Below are positions 1 to 7,775 of a DNA stretch of 64,000 bases, in pieces (the stretch's first letter is position 1; each line of letters opens with the position of its first letter). The position numbers and the translations under genes were made by a program. The notes beneath the pieces are model-generated. The model made no database searches and was not told the origin of the DNA. It was given only the letters and a program-made list of their open reading frames with translations. The stretch comes from Methylobacterium soli (GTDB lineage: Bacteria; Pseudomonadota; Alphaproteobacteria; Rhizobiales; Beijerinckiaceae), in the NCBI RefSeq assembly GCF_008806385.1, contig NZ_VZZK01000026.1, forward strand, positions 1 to 64,000, read 5' to 3'.

Positions 1-361
1 CGTGGACGACGCGCCGGTGGTGACGCGGGCGATCGCCGACCGGGCGCTGCAGCTTCTCGACGTCGATCCGGTGGGTCTCGACGTGATGGACCGCAAGTAC
101 CTGAGCCTGATCGTGGGCTCGTTCGGGGGCGGGCCGGTGGGGATCGAGACGATCGCGGCGGCGCTCTCGGAGCCGCGCGACGCCATCGAGGACATCATCG
201 AGCCCTATCTGATCCAGAAGGGCTTCGTGCAGCGCACGCCCCGCGGCCGCGTCCTCACCCCCCACGCCTTCCGGCACATGGGCCTGCCCGTGCACATGGG
301 CCAGTCCGAGCCGCGGCGCGACCAGGGTCGGTTGTTCGCGGGCGATGAGGATGAGGGATAA
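1..361 (+). CDS. ruvB: RuvB Holliday junction helicase, C-terminal part
   Basis: Only the last 119 codons are in the window; the gene runs off the left edge. RuvB is the hexameric AAA+ motor that drives branch migration of Holliday junctions together with RuvA. What remains is the C-terminal winged-helix DNA-binding domain: a run beginning [17 protein letters not shown], then [20 protein letters not shown], and the end motif [14 protein letters not shown]. These are typical RuvB signatures, followed by a short charged tail. The ATPase domain lies outside the window. ruvB next to ybgC and tol genes is common in proteobacteria, but here a toxin-antitoxin pair separates them. Confidence 0.95.
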   Translation, partial: VDDAPVVTRAIADRALQLLDVDPVGLDVMDRKYLSLIVGSFGGGPVGIETIAAALSEPRDAIEDIIEPYLIQKGFVQRTPRGRVLTPHAFRHMGLPVHMGQSEPRRDQGRLFAGDEDEG

Positions 362-413
362 GTCCGAGAGCGTTATGGTAGGCTGTGCCCGCAGCCACGT
401 GCCGGAGCCCAGG

Positions 414-692
414 ATGTCCGCCAGCCGATCCTTCAGCGTGACCCTCACGGACGACCTGGCCGACCTCGTCCGCGAGAAGGTCGCGGCCGGCGAGTATGCC
501 AGCGCCAGCGAGGTGATCAGCGACGGGCTTGCCGCTTTGCGCGACCGGGATCAGGCCGTCGAGGATTGGCTGACCGCGCGGGTCGGCCCCGCCTACGACC
601 GGATGATGCGGGACCCGTCGGGCGCCATCGCGGCGGATGATCTGCGCCGCCTGCTGAGCGAGGGGAGCGCGAGCACCGAAGCCGGCAGATGA
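414..692 (+). CDS. parD: ParD-type antitoxin
   Basis: A 92-residue protein with the N-terminal ribbon-helix-helix pattern of the ParD/CopG family: SFSVTLTDDLADLVREKV followed by GEYASASEVISDGLAAL. In this family the N-terminus dimerises and binds the operator, and the acidic C-terminus wraps the toxin. The ATG at 414 is preferred over one 69 bases upstream because GGAG lies 7 bases before it and the family sequence begins there. The stop codon overlaps the start of the next gene (ATGA), the usual translational coupling of an antitoxin-toxin pair. The pair is expected to repress its own promoter, probably in the 52-base gap after ruvB. Confidence 0.88.
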   Translation: MSASRSFSVTLTDDLADLVREKVAAGEYASASEVISDGLAALRDRDQAVEDWLTARVGPAYDRMMRDPSGAIAADDLRRLLSEGSASTEAGR

Positions 693-1018
693 CGTATCGC
701 GTGCTTTTCAGCCCCGAGGCACGGGATGATCTCTTCGCCCTTCGACACTATATCGCCGGCGAGGCGGGGGTCGCCGTGGCCGCCGCCTTCACGGAAGCGA
801 TCGTGGCCTATTGCGAGAGCTTCGCGACCTTTCCCGAGCGTGGCCGTCGACGGGACGACATCCGTCCGGGTTTGCGCATCATCGGGTTCCGCCGCCGTGC
901 CACCATCGCTTTCGCGCTGCGCGGCACGGACGTCCTCGTCCTCGGCGTGCTGTACGCCGGGCGCGACATCGAACGAGCCCTGCGTGATGAACGAGCCCCG
1001 CGTGACCATGACCCGTGA
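689..1018 (+). CDS. parE: ParE/RelE-family toxin
   Basis: A 109-residue protein of the ParE/RelE toxin superfamily. It has the expected start YRVLFSPEARDDLFALRHYI, the central FPERGRRRDDIRPGLRII segment, and the late strand TDVLVLGVLYAGRDIE. ParE members poison DNA gyrase, while RelE members cut mRNA. The sequence is closer to ParE, but the target cannot be proved from sequence alone. It overlaps parD by four bases, so the two should be co-translated. The C-terminus (ALRDERAPRDHDP) is slightly longer than usual. The module sits inside an otherwise conserved ruvB-ybgC-tol cluster, which suggests a later insertion. Confidence 0.85.
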   Translation: MTYRVLFSPEARDDLFALRHYIAGEAGVAVAAAFTEAIVAYCESFATFPERGRRRDDIRPGLRIIGFRRRATIAFALRGTDVLVLGVLYAGRDIERALRDERAPRDHDP

Positions 1019-1081
1019 CGCCGAACACGCCCATGCCGAGACGGTCCGCGCGATGCGGTCGCGCCTGCTCATGAGCGCTGC

Positions 1082-1537
1082 GTGATCGCGTTCGACTGGA
1101 CCGGCGCCCACGCGCTGCCCGTGCGGGTCTATTACGAGGACACCGACTTCTCGGGCTTCGTCTACCACGCGAGCTACCTGCGCTTCATGGAGCGTGGCCG
1201 CACCGAGCTGCTGCGGGGGCTGGCCGGCGACCAATCCGACCTGCACCGGGACGCGGACGGGCTCGTCTTCGTGGTCCGCCGGATGGAGATCGACTATCTC
1301 AGGCCCGCCCGCATGGACGACGCCCTCACGGTGCTCACCGGCACCCGCGAATTGCGCGGAGCGTCCATGCACCTGACGCAGGTGGTGCGGCGCGGCGCGG
1401 AGGCGCTCGTGCGCGCCGAGGTGGTGGTGGCCTGCGTGCGCGAGGGCCGGGCGATCCGCCTGCCCGAGTCCCTGCGGCGCGCGCTTGCGCGTCCCGGCGC
1501 CGATCGCAACCAATCCTTAACCCTGCCGACCCCTTAA
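1082..1537 (+). CDS. ybgC: YbgC-type acyl-CoA thioesterase (hotdog fold)
   Basis: A 151-residue hotdog-fold thioesterase. Near the N-terminus is the diagnostic YYEDTDFSGFVYHASYLRFMERGRTE region, with the catalytic Asp of DTD and the conserved His and Glu. YbgC enzymes hydrolyse short acyl-CoA or acyl-ACP thioesters; in many Gram-negatives the gene opens the tol-pal cluster and the protein is linked to phospholipid metabolism at the inner membrane. The start is a GTG; no ATG in frame lies closer to the domain. tolQ follows 158 bases later on the same strand, so this is probably the first tol-cluster gene after the inserted parDE. Confidence 0.9.
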   Translation: MIAFDWTGAHALPVRVYYEDTDFSGFVYHASYLRFMERGRTELLRGLAGDQSDLHRDADGLVFVVRRMEIDYLRPARMDDALTVLTGTRELRGASMHLTQVVRRGAEALVRAEVVVACVREGRAIRLPESLRRALARPGADRNQSLTLPTP

Positions 1538-1695
1538 CTCCTTCGATCAAGTTGGGACGCGGAGCCGTAAAGCTCGGCCCTTACTTTCGACAGATTCAAC
1601 CGCGATTCCCCTTGATATCGCTCGTTGATCTGACTGGAGCGCGTGGACCGGCCCGCCGACGCGGTGCGGCTGCCCGGGGACTTGAGGATCTCGCC

Positions 1696-2418
<723 letters not shown>

Positions 2419-2463
2419 CGGCGCCCGCCGGGGTCTTGAACGCCAGACACGAGGACGAGACAC

Positions 2464-2910
2464 ATGGGCATGGCCCACGGAGCCGCGCAGGGCGGCAAGC
2501 GTCGCCGGCGCGGCCGGCGCAGCACCGGCGCCATCAACGAGATCAACATGACGCCGTTCATCGACGTCGTGCTGGTGCTGCTCATCGTCTTCATGGTGGC
2601 GGCCCCGATGATGACCGTCGGCGTGCCCCTCGACCTGCCGCAATCCAAGGCGAGCGCGCTCAATTCCGACTCGAAGCCGGTGACGCTCTCGATCCGCCAG
2701 AGCGGCCAGATCTTCCTGGGCGAGGATGAGCTCACCGACGACACCATCGTGCCCAAGCTCACCGAGACCGCCAAGGCCGGCTTCGACGAGCGCGTCTTCG
2801 TGCGCGGCGACAAGCGGGTCGATTACGGGCGGGTGGCCCAGGTGATGGCGATCGTGACCGGCGGCGGCTTCAAGAAGGTCGCCCTCGTCACCGAGCCCGA
2901 TCAGAGATAG
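2464..2910 (+). CDS. tolR: TolR, proton-channel subunit
   Basis: A 148-residue ExbD/TolR family protein: a short basic cytoplasmic tail (GGKRRRRGRR), then one membrane helix that begins with the motif INEINMTPFIDVVLVLLIVF, then a periplasmic domain. The Asp of FIDVVLVLL is the conserved proton-carrying residue. It works with TolQ to couple the proton gradient to TolA movement. The start codon lies just after a purine-rich GAGGACGAGA stretch. TolA begins 13 bases after the stop, so the two are clearly in one transcript. Confidence 0.95.
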   Translation: MGMAHGAAQGGKRRRRGRRSTGAINEINMTPFIDVVLVLLIVFMVAAPMMTVGVPLDLPQSKASALNSDSKPVTLSIRQSGQIFLGEDELTDDTIVPKLTETAKAGFDERVFVRGDKRVDYGRVAQVMAIVTGGGFKKVALVTEPDQR

Positions 2911-2923
2911 CGGATCCTTCGCC

Positions 2924-4261
2924 GTGGCGTTCTCCTTCGACCGCAGGGAACCGGGTGTCTGGATCTCCGCCGGCGTGCACGTCGCGGTGCTGGTGCTGGC
3001 CCTCGTCGGCATCTCGACCGAGGTGCTGCCCGAGGCGCAGGAGGGCGTGCCCGTCGAGGTGATCACCGAGAACCAGTTCTCCGAGATCACCAAGGGCGAG
3101 CGCAGCGCCGACAAGCCGATGCCGAACGCCGCGACCCGCGCCGACCGCAAGGCCGACACGGTCGAGGAGCGCGAGCCCGAGAACGCCAAGCGCGACGCGC
3201 CCGCCGCCCCGACCCGCACCGCCGACATGAAGCTCGCCAACGCCGACGAGATGCCGCTGCGGGCCAACGAGCCGGACCCCGCCGAGGAGGCCAGGGCGCG
3301 GGCGGCCGAGAAGGCCGAGCGCGAGAAGACCGAGGCCGCCAAGGCCGCCGCCGCCGCGAAGGCGGAGGCCAAGAAGGCGGAGGCCAAGGCTGAGGCTGCC
3401 AAGGCTGAGGCTACCAAGGCGGCGGCCGAGAAGGCCGAGGCCGCCAAGCGCGAGCAGCTCGACAAGCTGATCGAGAAGCAGGAGGCCGAAGCCGAGGCCG
3501 CCGAGGCGAAGGCCAAGGCTGAGGCTGCCGCCAAAGCGAAGGCCGAGGCGAAAGCCAAGGCTGAGGCGAAAGCCAAGGCCGACGCCAAGGCCGAGGCGGA
3601 GTCCAAGGCGAAGGCGGAGGCCGAAGCGAAGGCCAAGGCCGCCGAGGCCGAGCGCCAGAAGGAGCTCGCCGAGGCGAAGGCGGAGGCCGAGCGCGAGAAG
3701 GCGGAGGCCGCCGCCAAGGCCAAGGCTGAGGCCGCCGCCAAGGCGAAGGCCAAGGCGATGGCGGATGCCAAGGCCAAGGCGGATGCCGACGCTAAGGCGA
3801 AGAAGCAGGCCGAGCTCGCCGACAAGTTCAGCGCCGGCGACATCCGGCAGATGCTCGCCTCGAAGGCGCCCTCGCAATCGACCGGCGCCACCGGCCACGA
3901 GGTCCAGCGCACGGCCTCGCTGGGGGCGGCCACCGGCACGGCGCAGAAGCTGTCGCCGTCCTTGCGCGACGCGCTGGTCGGCATGTTGCAGCAGCAGATC
4001 GAGCGGTGCTACTCGGCGCCGCCGGGTGCCGCGCAGGGCGTCGTCCTGCCGATGCTCGACATCCGCCTGAACCAGAACGGCTCGCTCGCGGCCGAGCCGC
4101 GGATCATGCGGGGCGGATCGAGCAGCGTCGATCAGTCGATCGCGCAGGCGGCGCTGCGGGCGGTGCGGCGTTGTGCCCCCTACAAGATCCCGGCCCAGTA
4201 CGCGCCCTATTACAACGACTGGAAAGCCATCAACGCGGAGTTCGAGTTCTCGGCGGCGTAG
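2924..4261 (+). CDS. tolA: TolA, envelope-spanning energy transducer
   Basis: A 445-residue protein starting with GTG. It has one N-terminal membrane helix (about residues 13-30), a very long Ala/Glu/Lys-rich helical rod (about 125-300, built of repeats such as EAKAKAEAEAKAKAA), and a C-terminal TonB/TolA-like domain (about 345-445) with two cysteines (IERCYSAPP and VRRCAPYK). TolA stretches across the periplasm and transmits TolQR energy to TolB and the outer membrane. The rod is low-complexity at DNA level too and creates long, spurious open frames on the other strand. Position between tolR and tolB supports the assignment; overall similarity is carried mainly by the two ends. Confidence 0.92.
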   Translation: MAFSFDRREPGVWISAGVHVAVLVLALVGISTEVLPEAQEGVPVEVITENQFSEITKGERSADKPMPNAATRADRKADTVEEREPENAKRDAPAAPTRTADMKLANADEMPLRANEPDPAEEARARAAEKAEREKTEAAKAAAAAKAEAKKAEAKAEAAKAEATKAAAEKAEAAKREQLDKLIEKQEAEAEAAEAKAKAEAAAKAKAEAKAKAEAKAKADAKAEAESKAKAEAEAKAKAAEAERQKELAEAKAEAEREKAEAAAKAKAEAAAKAKAKAMADAKAKADADAKAKKQAELADKFSAGDIRQMLASKAPSQSTGATGHEVQRTASLGAATGTAQKLSPSLRDALVGMLQQQIERCYSAPPGAAQGVVLPMLDIRLNQNGSLAAEPRIMRGGSSSVDQSIAQAALRAVRRCAPYKIPAQYAPYYNDWKAINAEFEFSAA

Positions 4262-4326
4262 CGGCCGCTCCTCCGGGACATCCCGTCCCAGACAGCTCAG
4301 TCCTTCCCGGGAAATCAGCCACAGCC

Positions 4327-5658
4327 ATGCCTCATCGCCCGTCCCCACGGCGCCGCACCGTCGCGACGCTGCTCGCCGCCCTCGCGCTCACCCTGTTTTC
4401 GGGCCTGAACCCGGCCCTGGCGCAGCTGCAGCTGCGCATCGGCGGCGGCGCCTTCCAGCCGATGCCGATCGCCGTGACGGATTTCTCGGGCGATGCGAGC
4501 CTCGGCAGCCTCGTCTCCAGCGTGGTGACGAACAACCTGCGCCGCTCCGGCTACTTCGCGCCCCTCGACAAGGCAAAGTTCCCCGAATCACCCGCCTTCG
4601 ACGCGGCGCCGGGCTTCGAGAAATGGCGCGCGGCCGGGGTGCAGGGCCTCGTGACGGGCCGCGTCTCGCGCGATGGCGGGGGCCGGCTCAAGGTCGAGTT
4701 CCGCCTCTGGGACGTCACGTCGGGCCAGCAGATGACGGGCCAGCAATACGCCACCGACCCGGCCAATGCCCGCCGCACCGGCCACCTCGTCTCGGACGCG
4801 GTCTACACCAAGATCACCGGCCTCGGCCCCTGGTTCGACAGCCGCATCGCCTTCGTGGACGAGTCGGGCCCCAAGGAGAACCGGCGCAAGCGCCTGATGG
4901 TGATGGACCAGGACGGCGCCAATGTGCGGGCGCTGACCACGGGGGAGAATTCCATCGTGGCGCCGCGCTACTCGCCCGCCACCCAGGACATCGCCTTCAT
5001 GGCGCAAGCCACCGGCCACCAGCCGCGCATCCAGGTGATCAACCTCGAGACCGGCGCGCGCCAGGCGGTGGGCAATTTCGATTCGATGAGCGCCAGCCCG
5101 CGCTTCTCGCCGGATGGGCGGCGCCTGGTCCTGAGCGTGCAGCAGGGCGGCAATGCCGACATCGTGACCATGGACCTCGCCTCCAAGGCGCAGCGCCCGA
5201 TCACCAGCGGCATGGCCATCGACACCTCGCCGACCTACGCGCCGGACGGCGCGCAGATCGTGTTCGAATCCGATCGCGGCGGCTCGCAGCAGATCTACGT
5301 GATGGGCGCGGACGGCTCGAACCCGCACCGGATCTCCTTCGGGGAGGGCTCCGCCTCGCAGCCGGCCTGGTCGCCGCGCGGCGACCTCATCGCCTTCACG
5401 CGCCAGCGCAAGGGGGGCTTCGCCATCTGCGTGATGAAGCCCGACGGCTCGGGCGAGCGGGTGCTGACGGAGGGCTTCCACAACGAGGGCCCGACCTTCG
5501 CGCCGAACGGCCAGTACGTGCTGTTCTTCCGCGATCCGGGCGGCCAGGGCGGCGGCAAGCTCTACATGGTCGACATCACCGGCCGCGTCGAGCAGCCGGT
5601 GCCGACGCCCTCCTACGCCTCCGACCCGACCTGGTCGCCGCTCCTGTCGGGGAAGTAG
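4327..5658 (+). CDS. tolB: TolB, periplasmic beta-propeller protein
   Basis: A 443-residue secreted protein. Residues 1-31 form a signal peptide (basic start, hydrophobic LLAALALTLFSGL, cleavage near ALA-Q). A TolB N-terminal domain (GGAFQPMPIAVTDF, NNLRRSGYFAPLD) follows, then a six-bladed WD40-like propeller with repeated blades of the type SPDGRRLVLS, APDGAQIVFESDRGGSQQIYVM and SPRGDLIAFTRQ. TolB bridges TolA and the peptidoglycan-bound lipoprotein Pal. It lies 65 bases after tolA. Unusually pal does not follow; a hairpin and an opposing 28-codon gene come next. Confidence 0.95.
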   Translation: MPHRPSPRRRTVATLLAALALTLFSGLNPALAQLQLRIGGGAFQPMPIAVTDFSGDASLGSLVSSVVTNNLRRSGYFAPLDKAKFPESPAFDAAPGFEKWRAAGVQGLVTGRVSRDGGGRLKVEFRLWDVTSGQQMTGQQYATDPANARRTGHLVSDAVYTKITGLGPWFDSRIAFVDESGPKENRRKRLMVMDQDGANVRALTTGENSIVAPRYSPATQDIAFMAQATGHQPRIQVINLETGARQAVGNFDSMSASPRFSPDGRRLVLSVQQGGNADIVTMDLASKAQRPITSGMAIDTSPTYAPDGAQIVFESDRGGSQQIYVMGADGSNPHRISFGEGSASQPAWSPRGDLIAFTRQRKGGFAICVMKPDGSGERVLTEGFHNEGPTFAPNGQYVLFFRDPGGQGGGKLYMVDITGRVEQPVPTPSYASDPTWSPLLSGK

Positions 5659-5678
5659 GACCCCGCCGCCTCAGGGAT

Positions 5679-5699
5679 GGCGGGGGCCGGGCCCCCGCC
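5679..5699. terminator. GC hairpin between convergent tolB and a small gene
   Basis: GGCGGGGGC and GCCCCCGCC form a perfect 9-bp stem with a CGG loop. It sits 20 bases after the tolB stop and directly against the stop of the opposing 28-codon gene, so it can serve both directions. There is no T-run, so the call as terminator is tentative. Confidence 0.5.
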
Positions 5700-5786
5700 T
5701 CAGATCGGCTTGCGGCCCCGGACCCGCAGCCAATCGAGCACGGCCAGGACGAACCACGGTCCGACGATGATGACGAAGATCGACAT
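5700..5786 (-). CDS. 28-residue single-helix membrane peptide
   Basis: A short reading frame on the minus strand: ATG at 5786, stop at 5700, 28 residues. It starts MSIFVIIVGPWFVLAVLDWL and ends with a positively charged tail (RVRGRKPI). That is a typical single transmembrane helix with an N-out/C-in charge bias. A good ribosome-binding site (GAGGAG) lies about 8 bases upstream. I recognise no family. It occupies the place just after tolB where pal is normally found. Codon choice matches the surrounding genes. The role is unknown; small inner-membrane peptides of this size often modulate larger membrane complexes, but that is only inference here. Confidence 0.6.
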   Translation of the reverse strand: MSIFVIIVGPWFVLAVLDWLRVRGRKPI

Positions 5787-5874
5787 TCCGGTGTCTCCTC
5801 GGATGGGCCGGCGCGGTCGGGCACGGCGGCGCTGATCCTGGATCAACCCGGGTCGGGCGCCTGCGTTCAGCCGG

Positions 5875-7107
5875 TCAGGCCTGCGTCAGGAGCCGGTCGC
5901 GGGCCTTGAGGGCCGGGAACAGGCGGCCCCACAGGAGGGCCACCAGCACGGTGGCGAGGCCCCCCGCCACCACCGCCGGCACGGCGCCGATCAGCGCCGC
6001 GAGGGTGCCGGATTCGAACTCGCCGAGCTCGTTCGAGGCGCCGATGAAGACCGTGTTGACGGCCGAGACCCGGCCCCGCATGGCGTCCGGGGTCTCGCCC
6101 TGCACGAAGGTCTGGCGCACGTAGACGCTGATCATGTCGGCGGCCCCGGTGACGAACAGGCAGGCCATGGAGAGCGCCAGCGAGCGCGACAGGCCGAACA
6201 CCGCGATCGCCGCCCCGAACACCGCGACCGCCTGCAGCATCCGCAACCCGGCCTGCCGCTGCAGCGGCCGGTAGGCGAGCCAGATCGCCATCAGGACGGC
6301 GCCCGCCGCCGGCATGCTGCGCAGGGCCCCGAGGCCGAGGGGGCCCACATGCAAAACCTCGGCGGCGAAGATCGGCAGCAGCGCCGTGGCGCCCCCGAGC
6401 AGCACCGCCACGAGGTCGAGGCTGATGGCGCCGAGCACCACGGGCTGCGCCCAGATATAGGCGATGCCGGCCGAGAGCGTCGCCCAGCTCACGGGCGGGC
6501 GCTCGGTGACGGGGGCGGGGCGGAAGCGGATCGCCGCCACGAGGGCGCTGGCGAGCGCGAAGCTGAAGGCCGCGCCCCCGAACACCACCGCGGGCCCGAG
6601 CGCGTAGAGGAAGCCGCCCAAAGCCGGGCCGAGCACCGAGGCGCTCTGCCAGAGGGAGGCGTTCCAGGCGATGGCGGGGCCGAACAGGTCCCGGGGCACG
6701 AGCGTCGGCAGCAGGGCCTGGAGCGCCGGGTTGGCGAAGGCGCGGGCGGTGCCGACCGCGATTACCAGGGCGTAGATGGGCCAGACCGCCCCGGTGCCGA
6801 ACTCCGCGACCGCGAACAGCGCGAGGCTCGCCGCCGCCTGCACCCCGAAGGCCAGGGCCGCGACGAGGCGCCGGTCATAGGTGTCGGCCACGTGGCCGGT
6901 GATCAGGGCGCAGAGCATCGCGGGCAGGAAGCTCGCGAGCCCGACGAGCCCGAGGGCGAGGGCCGAGCGGGTGAGATCGTAGACGAACCAGCCGATCGCC
7001 ACCGCCTGCATCTGGTAGGCGAGGCCGGTGAGGAAGCGGGCAGCCCCGAACAGGCGGAAATCGCCGTTGCGGAAGACGATCCAGCCGGAGGTGGCGCGCG
7101 CGAGCAT
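5875..7107 (-). CDS. MFS transporter, EntS-like exporter family
   Basis: A 410-residue membrane protein with about twelve hydrophobic segments. It has the major-facilitator loop motif after the second helix region (ITGHVADTYDRRLV) and a second-half loop RQTFVQGETPDAMRGRVSAVNTVF, typical of the MFS_3/enterobactin-exporter-like group. Such proteins export small molecules with proton antiport; the substrate cannot be told from sequence. The ATG at 7107 begins MLARATSGWIVFRNGDF, a normal N-terminus for this group. The much longer open frame that extends upstream on this strand is a GC-rich shadow of dsbD. The gene stands alone. Confidence 0.85.
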   Translation of the reverse strand: MLARATSGWIVFRNGDFRLFGAARFLTGLAYQMQAVAIGWFVYDLTRSALALGLVGLASFLPAMLCALITGHVADTYDRRLVAALAFGVQAAASLALFAVAEFGTGAVWPIYALVIAVGTARAFANPALQALLPTLVPRDLFGPAIAWNASLWQSASVLGPALGGFLYALGPAVVFGGAAFSFALASALVAAIRFRPAPVTERPPVSWATLSAGIAYIWAQPVVLGAISLDLVAVLLGGATALLPIFAAEVLHVGPLGLGALRSMPAAGAVLMAIWLAYRPLQRQAGLRMLQAVAVFGAAIAVFGLSRSLALSMACLFVTGAADMISVYVRQTFVQGETPDAMRGRVSAVNTVFIGASNELGEFESGTLAALIGAVPAVVAGGLATVLVALLWGRLFPALKARDRLLTQA

Positions 7108-7472
7108 GGCAGGCGTGCTGAACGGCCGAGGTCGCCGCGTCAAGCGGCGCGGCGTTCCGGTCGAAAGCCGTTGCTGTGCCCTGGACGCATGTGCGTCATC
7201 GACCGAAATCGTGACTGTGCGGTCCCCGGGCCATACCATCGCCGGGACGTCGGATTTCCCTATTGATGCGGAGGCCGAGGAGATGTCTCCGGCGAGCCGG
7301 CGTGCCCCGACGAACCCGCGGGCGGTCCGGCCCGATGCCGGAGATTTGATCGTCGGTTCGGGCGGGATTCGGAAGGTCTGTCCCACAGGCCAGGGCAGGG
7401 GAGTGCGGCAATCGCGATCCGAGACGTAAGACACGGTCTGGGCAGCGCCCGACTCTGCGGAGCAACCGAACC
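7108..7472. other. 365-base gap, no supported gene
   Basis: The stretch between the MFS gene and the HTH gene, which point away from each other, must hold both promoters. Open frames on both strands look like noise (Arg/Pro/Ser-rich, no domain pattern). In particular there is no toxin-like frame upstream of the HTH gene. Confidence 0.5.
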
Positions 7473-7772
7473 ATGGCGAGAGACATCTTCGAGCGGGCCC
7501 TGTCGGCCCTTCGCGAAGCCGAGGCCCATGCGAAGGGTGACGATCCGGCGGGCCTCGTCGTCCATGTCCCCGAGACCGTCGACGTCGCCGGTATCCGCAA
7601 GCGCACCGGCAAGGCGCAGCCGGCCTTCGCCGCGAGCATCGGCGTACCGGTCGCGACCTTGCGCCAGTGGGAGCACCGGCGGCGGCAGCCACAAGGCCCG
7701 GCGCGCGTCCTCCTGGCCCTGCTCGACCGGAATCCGCACCTCGTCGAGGAGACGCTCGGAGAGCCGTCCTGA
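7473..7772 (+). CDS. XRE-family HTH protein, NadS/HigA-like orphan antitoxin
   Basis: A 99-residue protein with a C-terminal helix-turn-helix: VDVAGIRKRTGKAQPAFAASIGVPVATLRQWEHRRRQPQGPAR, followed by LLALLDRNPHLVEETL. This arrangement (a helical N-terminus, then IRxxTGxSQxxFAxxxGV and LRxWExGRRxPxGPAR) is that of NadS/HigA-type antitoxins, which bind DNA and silence a RelE-like toxin usually encoded just upstream. No toxin gene is visible on either side: upstream is an empty 365-base gap, and downstream dsbD runs the other way, leaving only 3 bases. It may be a solitary regulator or the survivor of a decayed pair. Confidence 0.75.
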   Translation: MARDIFERALSALREAEAHAKGDDPAGLVVHVPETVDVAGIRKRTGKAQPAFAASIGVPVATLRQWEHRRRQPQGPARVLLALLDRNPHLVEETLGEPS

Positions 7773-7775
7773 CGC

